A stretch of DNA of 64,000 bases from Propioniciclava sinopodophylli (GCF_004324755.1 NZ_SDMQ01000008.1:1-64000), one strand, 5' to 3'. Counted from the stretch's first letter, positions 50,679 to 60,205 are shown. Program-made: numbers and translations. Notes: generated from the letters alone by a model not told the origin.

Positions 50679-52472
50679 ATGACCTCTCGGATCCTCACCG
50701 CCGCTGCCTGGCCGTACGCGAACGGGCCGCGCCACATCGGGCACGTGTCCGGCTTCGCCGTGCCCGCGGACGTCTTCTCGCGCTACCAGCGCATGGCGGG
50801 CAACGACGTCCTGATGGTGTCGGGGACCGACGAGCACGGCACGGCGATCCAGGTGAAGGCCGACTCCGAGGGCGTGACCGCGCGCCAGACCGCCGACAAG
50901 TACCACCAGGTCATCGTCGAGGACCTGCAGGGCCTCGGCCTGTCCTACGACCTCTACACGCGCACGACGACGCTGAACCACCGCTCGGTCGTGCAGGAGC
51001 TGTTCACGTCGCTGCACCGCAACGGCTACGTCGTGGCGAAGAAGCAGATGGGCGCGCTGTCGCCGTCCACGGGCCGCACGCTGGCCGACCGCTACATCGA
51101 GGGCGAGTGTCCCTTCTGCGGCGACCCGGGCGCCCGCGGCGACCAGTGCGACAACTGCGGCCGCCAGCTCGACCCGATCGACCTGAAGAACCCCCGCAGC
51201 CGCATCGACGGCGAGGTGCCGCAGTTCGTCGAGACCGAGCACTTCTTCCTCGACCTGCCCGCGCTGGCCGAGCAGCTCCAGCAGTGGCTGGCCACCCGCA
51301 CCGACTGGCGCCCCAACGTCATCCGGTTCTCGGAGCAGTTCGCCAAGGAGCTCCAGCCGCGCGCCATCACGCGCGACCTCGACTGGGGCGTCCCGATCCC
51401 GCTTGAGGGCTGGTCCGAGGCGTCCATGAAGCGCATCTACGTGTGGTTCGACGCCGTGATCGGCTACCTGTCCGCCTCGGTGGAGTGGGCCAAGCGGGTC
51501 GGCGATCCTGATGCCTGGAAGAAGTGGTGGCACGACGGTGGAGCCGAGTCCTACTACTTCATGGGCAAGGACAACATCACGTTCCACACCGTCATTTGGC
51601 CAGGCATCCTGCTGGGCGCCAACGGTGCGGGCTCGCTCGGCGGCACCCCCTCCGATGTGCTCGGCACCCTCGACCTGCCCACGGAGATCGTCAGCTCGGA
51701 GTTCCTGACGATGTCGGGCTCGAAGTTCTCCAGCTCGCGCAACAAAGTGATCTACGTGCGCGACTTCCTGCGCGACTTCGGGCCGGACGCCCTGCGCTAC
51801 TACATCGCGGTGGCCGGCCCGGAGAACCAGGACACCGACTTCACGTGGGACGAGTTCGTCCGCCGCACCAACTTTGAGCTGGCCAACGAGTGGGGCAACC
51901 TCGTCAACCGCTCGGTGTCGATGGCGCACAAGAACGTTGGGTCTATCCCGGCGGCCGGCGCCCTGACGGACGCCGACCAGGCGCTGCTGGACGCCTGCGC
52001 GGGCGGCTACGCCACCATCGGTGAGCTGCTGGGCAGGGCCAAGTTCAAGCAGGCGATCACCGAGGCGATGCGCATCGTGTCACTGGCGAACAAATACCTC
52101 TCGGACGAGGAGCCCTGGAAGAAGAAGGACGACCCGGCCCGCCGCGACACGATCCTCCACGTCGCGCTCCAGGCGGTGCAGGACTGCAACACCCTGCTCA
52201 CGCCGTTCCTGCCGCACGCCGCGCAGAAGGTGTACGAGGCCCTCGGCGGCACCGGCGTGTGGGCGGCCCAGCCCGAGATCGTCACCGTCTCGGAGGAGGG
52301 GGCGCCCGACTACCCGGTGCTCATGGGCGACTACGCGTCCGAGGCGGCGCGCTGGGAGTCCGCCCCGATCGCCGTGGGCACGCCCCTGGCCAAGCCCACG
52401 CCGATCTTCGCCAAGCTGGACGAGACGCTGGGCGAGACCGGGCCCGAGTGGGCCCCCGTGCAGGCGGGCTGA
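50679..52472 (+). CDS. metG: Methionyl-tRNA synthetase
   Basis: 597 residues. HIGH is exact (19-22), a C4 zinc knuckle ([17 protein letters not shown]) lies in the connective domain, and the KMSKS loop reads [10 protein letters not shown], as in several actinobacterial MetRS. The anticodon-binding domain follows ([13 protein letters not shown]). It charges initiator and elongator tRNA-Met. The C-terminal tRNA-binding (EMAP) domain is absent. The ATG at 50679 is set by the -10 box 7 nt upstream and by the family N-terminus. Confidence 0.96.
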   Translation: MTSRILTAAAWPYANGPRHIGHVSGFAVPADVFSRYQRMAGNDVLMVSGTDEHGTAIQVKADSEGVTARQTADKYHQVIVEDLQGLGLSYDLYTRTTTLNHRSVVQELFTSLHRNGYVVAKKQMGALSPSTGRTLADRYIEGECPFCGDPGARGDQCDNCGRQLDPIDLKNPRSRIDGEVPQFVETEHFFLDLPALAEQLQQWLATRTDWRPNVIRFSEQFAKELQPRAITRDLDWGVPIPLEGWSEASMKRIYVWFDAVIGYLSASVEWAKRVGDPDAWKKWWHDGGAESYYFMGKDNITFHTVIWPGILLGANGAGSLGGTPSDVLGTLDLPTEIVSSEFLTMSGSKFSSSRNKVIYVRDFLRDFGPDALRYYIAVAGPENQDTDFTWDEFVRRTNFELANEWGNLVNRSVSMAHKNVGSIPAAGALTDADQALLDACAGGYATIGELLGRAKFKQAITEAMRIVSLANKYLSDEEPWKKKDDPARRDTILHVALQAVQDCNTLLTPFLPHAAQKVYEALGGTGVWAAQPEIVTVSEEGAPDYPVLMGDYASEAARWESAPIAVGTPLAKPTPIFAKLDETLGETGPEWAPVQAG

Positions 52473-52475
52473 CCC

Positions 52476-53147
52476 GTGACGGCGTCCGGGCCCGAGCAGT
52501 GGGTGGCCGTGGATGAGCGGCTGGCCGTGTTCGCGCGTGAGGACGCCGTTCTCGCCGCGGCGCGCACCTCGACCGAGGTGACGAGGCCCGGCATCGAGGT
52601 GTCACGCCAGATGGGCCGGATGCTGCACATCCTCGCGGCGGCGACCGGCGCCCGGCGGGTGCTGGAACTCGGCATGCTCGCGGGCTACTCCACCATCTGG
52701 CTGGCGCGCGCGGTCGGCCCGTCCGGCCGCGTCGTCTCGATCGAGCTCGACCGCGACAACGCCGCGGTGGCCCGCCGCCACCTCGAGGACGCCGGCGTGT
52801 CGGCCTGGGTGGACATCCACTGCGGGCCCGCCGCCGACGTGACGGCCCGCATGGTGGCCACAGGCGTGGAGCCGTTCGACCTCGTGTTCATCGACGCCGA
52901 CAAGGCGAACCTGGCGACCTACGTCGAACGGGCGCTCGAGCTGGCCCGGCCTGGCGCGCTGGTGATCGTGGACAACGTCGTGCGCGGCGGCCGGATCCTC
53001 GACCCGGGCGACGACGAGCAGGTCCGGGGCGTCGTGCGCGCGCTCGGTGCGCTTCAGGGCGACGACCGCGTGCAGGTCTCGATCACCCAGACCGTGGGGG
53101 AGAAGGGCTGGGACGGCTTCGCGGTGATCCGCAAGGTCGCTCCCTGA
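52476..53147 (+). CDS. SAM-dependent O-methyltransferase (family 3)
   Basis: 223 residues, COMT/CCoAOMT-like Rossmann fold: VLELGMLAGYSTIWLARAV is the SAM-binding loop, VVSIELDRDNAAVARRHLEDAGV follows, FDLVFIDADKANLATYVERAL carries the metal Asp, and LVIVDNVVRGGRI the second metal site. The substrate is probably a small catechol-like or other hydroxyl compound and is not determinable. GTG start, 3 nt after the metG stop. Confidence 0.88.
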   Translation: MTASGPEQWVAVDERLAVFAREDAVLAAARTSTEVTRPGIEVSRQMGRMLHILAAATGARRVLELGMLAGYSTIWLARAVGPSGRVVSIELDRDNAAVARRHLEDAGVSAWVDIHCGPAADVTARMVATGVEPFDLVFIDADKANLATYVERALELARPGALVIVDNVVRGGRILDPGDDEQVRGVVRALGALQGDDRVQVSITQTVGEKGWDGFAVIRKVAP

Positions 53148-53171
53148 CGCCTCCCCGGGCGGGCCGGCCGC

Positions 53172-54158
53172 TCAGGCCGTGGCCACGGCGTCCGGCTCGG
53201 GGTCACGGGCGTAGCGGGCGGCCAGCCAGGAGCAGGCCATGAGCTGCGCCTGGTGGAACACCATGAGCGGCAGCATGATCAGGCCGATCGGCTGCCCCGC
53301 GAAGAGCACGGTGGCCATCGGCAGGCCCGTGGCCAGCGACTTCTTGGTGCCGCACATCTGGATGGCGATCACGTCCGCACGGTTGAAGCCGAGGCGCCGG
53401 GCGGTGAACCAGGTCAGCCACAGCATGAACGCCAGCAGCACCAAACACAGCACGACGAGCGCGACGATGTCGACCCACCCGACCATCGACCAGATGCCCT
53501 CGCGGATGCCTTGGGAGAACGCCGCGTAGACCACCATCACGATGGACGCCTGGTCGAACAGCTTGAGCTTCTTGTGTCGGGCCACGAAGTCGGCCGTCCA
53601 CCGGCGCGACAGCTGGCCGAGGATGAACGGCAGCAGGATCTGGACGACCAGGTCCAGGATCGACCCCAGGCCGACATCGGCGTTGCCGGTGGTGTTCATC
53701 AGCGCGATCGCCAGCAGCGGGGTGAGGAACACGCCCAGCAGGTTGGACGCCGACGCGCTCACGATGGCGCCGGCCACGTTGCCGCGCGCGATCGAGGTGA
53801 AGTTGATCGAACTCTGCACGGTGGAGGGGCACAGCGTCACGTAGACCATGCCGGGGATCAGTGCGGGGGCCAGCGCCCACCCCGGCAGTTGGCCGATCGC
53901 CAGGCCGATCAGCGGGAACACCACGAAGGTAAAGGCGAGGATCGTCAGGTGCAGGCGCCAGTGTTTCAGGCCCCGGACCGCCTCCTCGCGGTGCAGGCGG
54001 GCGCCGTAGAGGAAGAACAGGCAGAAGATGGCGACCTTCGTGGCCCACGACAGCACCTGCGCGCCGACCCCGGTCGCGGGCAGGAACGACGCCACCACCG
54101 CCGCGGCGATGATCGCCATGAGGAAGGGGTCGAGCTTCACGCGTGCCGTAGCTGCCAC
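53172..54158 (-). CDS. Bile acid:sodium symporter family protein (SLC10A7/YfeH type)
   Basis: 328 residues with nine to ten membrane helices. LSWATKVAIFCLFFLYGARLHREEAVRGLKHWRLH, TLCPSTVQSSINFTSIARGNVAGAIVSASASNLLG and IQMCGTKKSLATGLPMATVLF are hallmarks of the SBF-like (SLC10A7) branch. The substrate is unknown; this branch is not known to carry bile acids in bacteria. GTG start with TAGGGT 6 nt upstream. Confidence 0.9.
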   Translation of the reverse strand: MAATARVKLDPFLMAIIAAAVVASFLPATGVGAQVLSWATKVAIFCLFFLYGARLHREEAVRGLKHWRLHLTILAFTFVVFPLIGLAIGQLPGWALAPALIPGMVYVTLCPSTVQSSINFTSIARGNVAGAIVSASASNLLGVFLTPLLAIALMNTTGNADVGLGSILDLVVQILLPFILGQLSRRWTADFVARHKKLKLFDQASIVMVVYAAFSQGIREGIWSMVGWVDIVALVVLCLVLLAFMLWLTWFTARRLGFNRADVIAIQMCGTKKSLATGLPMATVLFAGQPIGLIMLPLMVFHQAQLMACSWLAARYARDPEPDAVATA

Positions 54159-54164
54159 GCGGAC

Positions 54165-54170
54165 ACCCTA
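54165..54170 (-). promoter_or_regulatory. -10 box of the BASS transporter gene
   Basis: TAGGGT, 6 nt before the GTG: leaderless. Confidence 0.6.
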
Positions 54171-54184
54171 GTGGCTGGCCCCGC

Positions 54185-54190
54185 TAAGGT
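54185..54190 (+). promoter_or_regulatory. -10 box of the MDMPI-like gene
   Basis: TAAGGT, 7 nt before the ATG, only 14 nt from the divergent BASS -10 box. Confidence 0.6.
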
Positions 54191-54197
54191 TTCGGCC

Positions 54198-54971
54198 ATG
54201 GTCGAGGTGAGGGACTTCCGGGAGATGGGGGAGGCACTGGGCGATGCCTGCGCCGTGCTGCGGAGCAACGCCGTGGTGGCGGGGCTGGACGCGGAGGTGC
54301 CGACGTGCCCGGGCTGGACCGTCCGCGACCTCGTCGCCCACCAGGGTCTCGTGCACCGCTGGGCCGCGGCCTACATCGCGCGCACGGGACGTCCGGCCCC
54401 CGATGCCATCGTCCTCGCCGAGGCCGACGCCGCGCCCGACCTGCTCGACTGGTTCGACGAGGGGATGGTCACCCTGCTCAACGCGGTCGCGGCCGCGCCG
54501 GCCGACCTCGACGTGAAGTTCTTCCTCCCCGACGCGCCGCCCCCGCGCGACGCCTGGCTACGGCGCCAGGTGCACGAGACCTCCATCCACGCCGCCGACG
54601 CCATGGCGGCCCGCCTGGGCCGCCCCCCGCGCGGAGACGAGCTGTGGGTCTCGCCCGGCCTTGCCGCGGACGGGGTGGACGAGGTGCTCACCGGTTTCCT
54701 CGTCAAGAGGCGCCCGGAGACCGACCTGCCGGGGCCGCGCAGCGTGCTGTTCACCGCAACGGACGCCCACCGCGCCTGGTGGGTGAACCTCACCCACGAC
54801 GGCGCCCTCACCACGCGCGTCGACGGCGAAGCGCCGGAAGCCGACGTCACCGTCTCCGGCACCGCGCGCGAGCTCTACCTCACCGTCTGGAACCGCGGGC
54901 GCGCGGCGACGGCGTCCGACCCGGGCCTGTGGGACGAGTGGGCCGAGCGCGTCAAGGTCACCTGGTCGTGA
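54198..54971 (+). CDS. Maleylpyruvate isomerase family mycothiol-dependent enzyme
   Basis: 257 residues, DinB-like metal-binding bundle. CPGWTVRDLVAHQGLVHRW carries the first metal His, and RRQVHETSIHAADAMAARLG the H-E-x-x-x-H pair. The C-terminal sterol-carrier-like domain (TATDAHRAWWVNLTHDGALTTRV...DVTVSGTARELYLTVWNR) is standard in this TIGR03083/MDMPI group. Members bind mycothiol or act as thiol-S-transferases; the substrate here is unknown. Its presence supports a mycothiol-making actinobacterium. GTGA overlap with the next gene. Confidence 0.88.
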   Translation: MVEVRDFREMGEALGDACAVLRSNAVVAGLDAEVPTCPGWTVRDLVAHQGLVHRWAAAYIARTGRPAPDAIVLAEADAAPDLLDWFDEGMVTLLNAVAAAPADLDVKFFLPDAPPPRDAWLRRQVHETSIHAADAMAARLGRPPRGDELWVSPGLAADGVDEVLTGFLVKRRPETDLPGPRSVLFTATDAHRAWWVNLTHDGALTTRVDGEAPEADVTVSGTARELYLTVWNRGRAATASDPGLWDEWAERVKVTWS

Positions 54972-55768
54972 ACCGCGTCGCGGTCACGGACGCCGCCGAC
55001 CCACGGCTGTCCGACTACGTCGCGCTGCGCGACACCTCGCTGCGCAGGTCGCTGGAGTCGGAGCGGGGCCTGTTCATCGCCGAGGGCGAGAAGGTGATCC
55101 GCCGCGCGATCGAGGCAGGGCACCGGCCCCGCTCCTTCCTGCTGGCCGAGCGCTGGATCGGCGGGCTGTCCGACCTGATCGAGCGGCACCCCGGCGCCCC
55201 GGTGTACGTCGTCACCGAGGCCCTCGCCGAGCAGGTCACCGGCTTCCACGTACACCGGGGGGCGCTGGCGTCCCTGCACCGGGCCGAGCCCACGCCGATG
55301 GCCGACCTGCTCGGGCTGGGCCGCCTCGTCGTGGCCGAGGACATCGTCGACCACACCAACGTCGGAGCCATCATCCGCAACGCCGCCGGCCTGGGCTGGG
55401 ACGGAGTCCTGCTCGCACCGCGCGCCGCCGACCCGCTGTACCGGCGTTCGGTGAAGGTCAGCATGGGCACGGTGTTCTCCCTGCCCTGGGCGCGGGTGGA
55501 CGACTGGGCCACCGCGATCCCCACCCTGCAGGGGGCCGGCTTCACCGTGGTGGCCCTGGCGCTCACCGCCGACGCCGTGTCGCTGGATCACTACGCAGCC
55601 GGGGCGCGCCCCGACAAGCTCGCCGTCGTCGTGGGCACCGAGGGCGACGGCCTGTCGCGGCGCTGGGTGGAGCAGGCGGACGCCGTGGTCCAGATCCCCA
55701 TGCAGCACGGCGTGGACTCGCTCAACGTCGCCGCGGCGACCGCCGTGGCCTGCTGGGCCCTGCGCTGA
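54968..55768 (+). CDS. TrmH/SpoU-family RNA 2'-O-methyltransferase
   Basis: 266 residues. An N-terminal substrate-binding domain (FIAEGEKVIRRAIEAGHRPRSFLL) precedes the SPOUT knot with LVVAEDIVDHTNVGAIIRNAAGLGWDGVLL (motif 1 with N and R), VVVGTEGDGLSRRW (motif 2) and IPMQHGVDSLNVAAATAV (motif 3). It methylates a ribose in rRNA or tRNA; the target position cannot be told. GTG start overlapping the preceding stop. Confidence 0.92.
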   Translation: MNRVAVTDAADPRLSDYVALRDTSLRRSLESERGLFIAEGEKVIRRAIEAGHRPRSFLLAERWIGGLSDLIERHPGAPVYVVTEALAEQVTGFHVHRGALASLHRAEPTPMADLLGLGRLVVAEDIVDHTNVGAIIRNAAGLGWDGVLLAPRAADPLYRRSVKVSMGTVFSLPWARVDDWATAIPTLQGAGFTVVALALTADAVSLDHYAAGARPDKLAVVVGTEGDGLSRRWVEQADAVVQIPMQHGVDSLNVAAATAVACWALR

Positions 55769-55770
55769 CC

Positions 55771-55848
55771 GCCGAGGGCTTGCCTCCACCCCGCCGAGGG
55801 CTTGCCTCCACCCCGCCGAGGGCTTGCCTCCACCCCGCCAAGGGCTTG
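55771..55848. repeat. 22-nt tandem repeat, three and a half copies
   Basis: GCCGAGGGCTTGCCTCCACCCC is repeated exactly at 55771, 55793 and 55815, followed by a partial copy GCCAAGGGCTTG at 55837-55848. It fills nearly the whole gap between the convergent trmH-type and def genes. Confidence 0.95.
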
Positions 55849-55859
55849 TGCTCAGCGCA

Positions 55860-56453
55860 TCATTCTTCGTCGCCAGTGGTCTTCTTCGGCGTGACCGGCC
55901 AGTCGTCGGGGTAGAGGTGGACGAGGTCTGCGTGCTGTTCCTCGAGCTTGCGGTAGGAGCGCGAGGACAGACGGTCGCCGAACACGATCCCGTTGAGGTG
56001 GTCGGTCTCGTGCTGCAGGCAGCGGGCCAACAGCCCGTCGCCCACCACCGTGACCTCGTTGCCCCACGGGTCCTGCCCGACACACGTGGCGGTGTCGGGG
56101 CGCGCGAGCGGCTGGTAGCCGCCCGGGAACGACAGGCACCCCTCCTCGGTCTTGTCGAGGGTACGGTCCTTGCCGGTCGGGGTCGTCACCACCGGGTTGC
56201 AGATGGCGCCCACCTGGATGCGCTCGTCGCCGTCCGGGCACTCGTACACGAACAGTGAGAGCCCGAGTCCGACCTGCGTCGCGGCCAGCCCGACACCGCG
56301 TGCGGCGCGCATCGTGGCGAACATGTCGCGCACCAGCGTGCGCAGGTCGTCGTCGAAATCGGTGACCGGCTTGGTCTGCTCATGCATCACCGGCGTGCCC
56401 CACCGGGTGATGGGCAGGATGGTCCCGCCGGTCATGAGTTCCTCGATGGCCAT
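55860..56453 (-). CDS. def: Peptide deformylase
   Basis: 197 residues. All three motifs are present: GVGLAATQ (53-60), EGCLS (104-108, metal Cys106) and HETDH (148-152). It removes the formyl group from new N-terminal Met. The ATG at 56453 has GGAGAA upstream and matches the family N-terminus (MAIEELMTGGTILPITRWGTPVMH); longer upstream starts are not supported. It is divergent from xerC. Confidence 0.95.
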   Translation of the reverse strand: MAIEELMTGGTILPITRWGTPVMHEQTKPVTDFDDDLRTLVRDMFATMRAARGVGLAATQVGLGLSLFVYECPDGDERIQVGAICNPVVTTPTGKDRTLDKTEEGCLSFPGGYQPLARPDTATCVGQDPWGNEVTVVGDGLLARCLQHETDHLNGIVFGDRLSSRSYRKLEEQHADLVHLYPDDWPVTPKKTTGDEE

Positions 56454-56514
56454 GTCTTCTCCGTCCGCGTGGCTGGGCGCTGGGCAACCCGACCATTCTG
56501 GCACGCTGGCCGAC

Positions 56515-57462
56515 ATGGACAGCCTGCCCCCCGAACCCGTGGCGACGGGGCTGGCGCGCGACCTGGACGCCTGGGCGGACCACCTGCGGCTGGGCCGGAA
56601 CCTGTCCGAGCACACCCGCCGGGCTTACGCCGGGGACCTCGTCGATCTGGCCACCTGGGCGGCCACGCGGGGCGTCTCGGCGTGGGGGCAGGTCGACCAC
56701 CGCCTGCTGCGTGCCTGGCTGGCCGACCTTCACCGACGAGGGGCGGAGCGGACGACCATGGCCCGCCGCGCCACCGCCGCCCGCGTCTTCTTCGCCTGGT
56801 CCCACGCCGACGGGCGGATCGCCTCCGACCCGGGCAGCGCCCTCCAGGCGCCCCGGGCCTCCCGGACGCTGCCGCCGACCCTGGACCGCGGCGCGGTCGA
56901 GGCCCTGTTCGACCACCTCGAGGCGCGCGTCGCCGCCGCCGAGGACGACGCCGAGCGGGCGCTCGCGCGCCGGGACCTCGCCATCATCGAGGTGCTCTAC
57001 TCGGCCGGCCTGCGGGTTGCCGAACTGTGCGGGCTGGACGCCACCGGCATCGACGAGGCGCGCGGGCTGCTGCGCGTCCGGGGCAAGGGCGACAAGGATC
57101 GTTCGACGCCCCTGGGCGAGCCCGCGAGGCGCGCCCTCGACGCCTGGCTCGCCGACCGCCACCGCCTCGCCGGGCCGGACGCCGGCGCCGCCGTCTTCGT
57201 GGGGGCGAGGGGGAGCCGCATCGACCCGCGGGTCGTCCGCAGGGTCGTCCACGACGCCCTCGACGCCGTGCCGGATGCCCCCAGCCTGGGCCCCCACGGC
57301 CTGCGGCACGCGATGGCCACCCACCTGCTCGAGGGCGGCGCCGACCTGCGGGCCGTGCAGGAGATCCTCGGCCACGCCTCGCTCGGCACGACGCAGATCT
57401 ACACCCACGTCACCAACGAACGGCTGCGCGACGCCTTCCGCCAGGCGCACCCGCGCGCATGA
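56515..57462 (+). CDS. xerC: Tyrosine recombinase XerC
   Basis: 315 residues with the full catalytic set: Arg167 (GLRVAEL), Lys191 (GKGDKDR), His261 and Arg264 (HGLRHAMATH), His287 (GHASLG) and Tyr296 (TQIYTH). An N-terminal SAM-like domain (SEHTRRAYAGDLVDLATW) is intact. It resolves chromosome dimers at dif with XerD. In many actinobacteria it is followed by an M23 peptidase and rpsB-tsf; here an accessory islet separates it from the M23 gene. Confidence 0.93.
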   Translation: MDSLPPEPVATGLARDLDAWADHLRLGRNLSEHTRRAYAGDLVDLATWAATRGVSAWGQVDHRLLRAWLADLHRRGAERTTMARRATAARVFFAWSHADGRIASDPGSALQAPRASRTLPPTLDRGAVEALFDHLEARVAAAEDDAERALARRDLAIIEVLYSAGLRVAELCGLDATGIDEARGLLRVRGKGDKDRSTPLGEPARRALDAWLADRHRLAGPDAGAAVFVGARGSRIDPRVVRRVVHDALDAVPDAPSLGPHGLRHAMATHLLEGGADLRAVQEILGHASLGTTQIYTHVTNERLRDAFRQAHPRA

Positions 57463-57499
57463 GGCGTCCGGCCCACCAGTGCCGTCATGGTGCACGAGG

Positions 57500-58418
57500 C
57501 CAGGAACCGATTCGACCGAGTGCAGCGTGCTGGAGTTCCTGGGGGGACCACGATCGTGCGCTCACCGGCGACGACCGCACCGCCGGGAACACGATCACCA
57601 CCGTCCAGCAAGCGTTGACCTTGTTCTTCCAGCCAGACATTCGCCGTCGGTGCATGCCGCGTCCGGGGCATCCGGCCACCGACATCGCCGACATCATCCG
57701 GCGCGGGGGCACCATCTACCTGCTGGGACGCGAGGACCCCTACGCCAGCGCCAGCCCGCTGATGACCGCCCTGGCCGAACACGTCCTCGACACCGCCCTC
57801 GCCCTCGCCACGGCCAGCGAGCACAACAAGCTGTGCCCGCCGATGCTGGCCTGCCTCGATGAGTTGCCCTCGACCGCACCCCTGCCCACCCTCCGCATCC
57901 GGATGGCCAACGAACGAGCGTTGGGCATCTCGTTCATCTGGGCTGCACAGACGTGGCGGCAGCTCGCCGCCCTGTACGGCGAGCAGGAAGCCCGCGCCTT
58001 GCTCGGCCTGACCAATGTGCTGGTCATGTTCGGCGGCAGCAAGGACGGCGGGTTCAACCGGGAGATCTCCGAACTCGTCGGCAGCGTCCGCGTCGCCCGC
58101 ACCACCTGGCAGACCGGCGGCAAGGGTGGCCGCAGCGTCAGCGGGGAGGACATGGCCATCCTCAAACCCGAGGAAGTCCGGCAGATCCCCACCAAGCAGG
58201 CCCTCGTCGTCCCCGAGAACGCACCCCCGATCATCGCCAAGCTGTCGCGCTGCATCGAGGGCAAGACCGGACGCCAACTGTTGGCCGAACTCGATGCCAC
58301 CCGCACCATCGTCGAGCGTGCGCGTGCTGACGAGGTCTCCATCGAGGCCCGCCAACTCGCCGCCCTGGCCAACGCCCGCCGGCACGCACTCACCGAGGCG
58401 GCCGACCACGATGGATAG
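57500..58418 (+). pseudogene. C-terminal fragment of a TraG/VirD4-type conjugation coupling protein
   Basis: About 290 residues match the C-terminal half of the type IV coupling ATPases of actinobacterial conjugative elements: PGHPATDIADIIRRGGTIYLLGREDPYASASPLM, the Walker-B-like LACLDELPSTAPLPTLRIRMANERALGISFIWAAQTWRQL, and NVLVMFGGSKDGG. The N-terminal membrane and Walker A part is missing. The remaining 5' end (SVLEFLG) is in another frame and joins GDHDRALTGDD through a six-G run near 57540, so there is also a frameshift. No active product is expected, though the frame from about 57550 on is open to 58418. Confidence 0.82.
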
Positions 58419-58836
58419 GACACCGGACAAGTCGCTGGTGTGGACGTTCCCCACCCCCAACACCCCACTGTTGGCCGTCGCCTACCGCGACCTCTACCTC
58501 GCCGCAGAGGGCACCGCCCAGCAGAAGGAGATGCTCGGCGACCCGGCCCTGCTCCCGCGCCCGTGGGACCCGGCCACCTGCCAGGACCCGCTCCTGCGCC
58601 AGGAAGTGTGGGACTGGCTGGAGGAGTTCGTGGTCTGGTTCAACCGTGAGTACGTGTGGGACCCCAACGCCGGCATGATCCCTTCCTGCTGGCCCCAGCA
58701 CCCCCACCTCGTCCACGAGATTGCCGTGCTCGCCGACCAACGCCGGCGTGCCGGCATCGCGACCACCAGCGACCTGCTCGAGGACTGGCACCGCTACGCC
58801 GTGCCCGCCTTCATCGACCGGATGAAGGCCGCCTGA
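58411..58836 (+). CDS. DUF4913 protein of conjugative elements
   Basis: 141 residues. RQEVWDWLEEFVVWFNREYVWDPNAGMIPSCWPQHPHLVHEIAVLADQRRRAG is the DUF4913 core, found next to TraG-like genes in actinobacterial integrative elements. It overlaps the coupling-protein frame by 8 nt. Function unknown. It appears intact but its operon is broken. Confidence 0.85.
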   Translation: MDRTPDKSLVWTFPTPNTPLLAVAYRDLYLAAEGTAQQKEMLGDPALLPRPWDPATCQDPLLRQEVWDWLEEFVVWFNREYVWDPNAGMIPSCWPQHPHLVHEIAVLADQRRRAGIATTSDLLEDWHRYAVPAFIDRMKAA

Positions 58837-59088
58837 AGAACCAGTGCGACGACAGCCACCCCAGCTGGCCTGCCCGCGGCCGCCACGCCCGCCTCTTGAA
58901 CGAGTTCGACACCCGCCTGCGCGCCTACGCCAGCGACGTCACCACCCTCACCCAGCACCACCGGGCCGCCCTCCTGGCCGAACCCGCCGAAACCCGAGCT
59001 CAGCCCGGCCAGCCCGCCGCCCCGGCCCATGCTCCGCCTGGTCGACGGCAGCGCCGTCGACCCCGACACCGGGGAGATCCTCCGATGA
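58837..59088 (+). pseudogene. Frameshifted small conjugation-associated protein
   Basis: ARLLNEFDTRLRAYASDVTTLTQHHRAALLAEPA is read in one frame and PRPMLRLVDGSAVDPDTGEILR, ending at 59088, in another. The order looks like one small protein that I have seen beside DUF4913 genes. The shift lies near 59010-59025, in a C-rich stretch. No good start codon is seen after the DUF4913 stop, so the 5' end may also be damaged. Confidence 0.6.
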
Positions 59089-59237
59089 CCCACCAACCCG
59101 ACCAGCAGCTCGACCTGCTCGACTTCATCCCCTACACCGACGGCGGCCGGCAAGGCGCCCCACCACCGCCCCCCGAGATCACCGAGCGCCGGTGGTGCCA
59201 CCGCTCGCTCGTCGTGGCCGCCCTGGGCCACAACTAA
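59085..59237 (+). CDS. 50-residue small protein
   Basis: MTHQPDQQLDLLDFIPYTDG followed by a Pro-rich stretch and RRWCHRSLVVAALGHN. It starts with ATGA overlap on the preceding small gene, which supports translation. Function unknown; it belongs with the conjugation remnant by position. Confidence 0.5.
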   Translation: MTHQPDQQLDLLDFIPYTDGGRQGAPPPPPEITERRWCHRSLVVAALGHN

Positions 59238-59278
59238 GCCGGCCCACTTATATAGAGAATCCGACATACCCGGGAGAA

Positions 59279-59467
59279 TCAGAAGGGCCCAAACGGGCGT
59301 TGCTCCTGCTTGCGCTTCATCCGCAAGTCGTCATACGCGTTCTCGACACGCTCTTGCTCGCGCGCGCTGCGGATCTTCACCTCCTGCTCTCGTGTCAGCT
59401 TCGGCGGCCTGATGAAGGCGAGAATTCGCTCTATGAGGGTGCGGTGCTGGCCAGGCGTTACGTTCAT
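59279..59467 (-). CDS. Possible 62-residue charged protein
   Basis: MNVTPGQHRTLIERILAFI then a Lys/Arg/Glu-rich helix (REQEVKIRSAREQERVENAYDD) and a short tail. The composition is protein-like but codon bias is weak and I recognise no family. It could be a chance frame in the islet. Confidence 0.35.
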   Translation of the reverse strand: MNVTPGQHRTLIERILAFIRPPKLTREQEVKIRSAREQERVENAYDDLRMKRKQEQRPFGPF

Positions 59468-59518
59468 GGGGTCTATTCTCGCCTAACTGGGACGATCGAA
59501 GTGAGTCAAGGGGGAACG

Positions 59519-60205
59519 GTGACGGAGATTCTCAGCTTGGCGCACGTGGAGAAGGCCTATCGGATGGGTGATGGTCGCACGCTGTTAGCTGCTGATGATG
59601 TGAGCTTGACACTAGCGGCGGGGAGTCGCACGGCTGTGGTCGGGGCGTCGGGGTCGGGCAAGTCCACGCTGTTGCACCTTGTGGGCGGGTTGGACCGTCC
59701 TGATGCGGGCACGATTTCGGTGTTCGGTGAGGAGATCACAGAGCTTGGGGCGAAGGCCCTGGCGGATTTCAGGTCTGGTGTTGGGTTCGTGTTTCAACAG
59801 TTCCATCTGATTCCGGCGTTGTCGTTGCTGGACAATGTGGCTGCTCCGTTGATCGGCCGTGCAGGTGCTGCCCGGCGTCGCGCGCGGGCGGCCGAGATGT
59901 TGGAGGCGGTCGGGTTGGTGGATCGGGCTTCGGCGTTGCCCTCCCAGTTGTCGGGGGGGCAGCAGCAGCGGGTAGCGATCGCGCGGGCGCTGGTGGTGGA
60001 GCCGAAGCTGTTGTTGGCCGATGAGCCGACCGGGAACCTGGATTCGGTGACTGCGGCGGAGATCCTCGACCTGATCGCCCGCGTGCACGCGGAGTTCGCC
60101 ACGACAGTGTTGTTGGCCACCCATGATCCGGAGGTCGCGGCATCGTGTGATGCGCAGGTGCATGTGAGCGACGGCCGGGTGACCGGCATCTCGGGCGGCG
60201 TGTGA
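59519..60205 (+). CDS. ABC transporter ATPase, LolD/MacB type
   Basis: 228 residues: Walker A GASGSGKST (42-50), Q-loop FQQFHLIPALSLLDNVAAPL, signature LSGGQQQR (144-151), Walker B LLLADEP (164-170) and the H-loop THDPEVA. It pairs with the FtsX-type permease that overlaps its stop (GTGA). Such pairs export lipoproteins, peptides or antimicrobials, or act as mechanotransmitters. Codons include many TTG, GTT and CTT, unlike the neighbouring core genes, which suggests transfer. The GTG at 59519 follows GGGGGA; an in-frame GTG at 59501 is an alternative. Confidence 0.9.
   Translation: MTEILSLAHVEKAYRMGDGRTLLAADDVSLTLAAGSRTAVVGASGSGKSTLLHLVGGLDRPDAGTISVFGEEITELGAKALADFRSGVGFVFQQFHLIPALSLLDNVAAPLIGRAGAARRRARAAEMLEAVGLVDRASALPSQLSGGQQQRVAIARALVVEPKLLLADEPTGNLDSVTAAEILDLIARVHAEFATTVLLATHDPEVAASCDAQVHVSDGRVTGISGGV

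Noticed and set aside
55771-55848. CRISPR array
   Set aside because: The copies are directly adjacent with no spacers and there are no cas genes; it is a simple tandem repeat.
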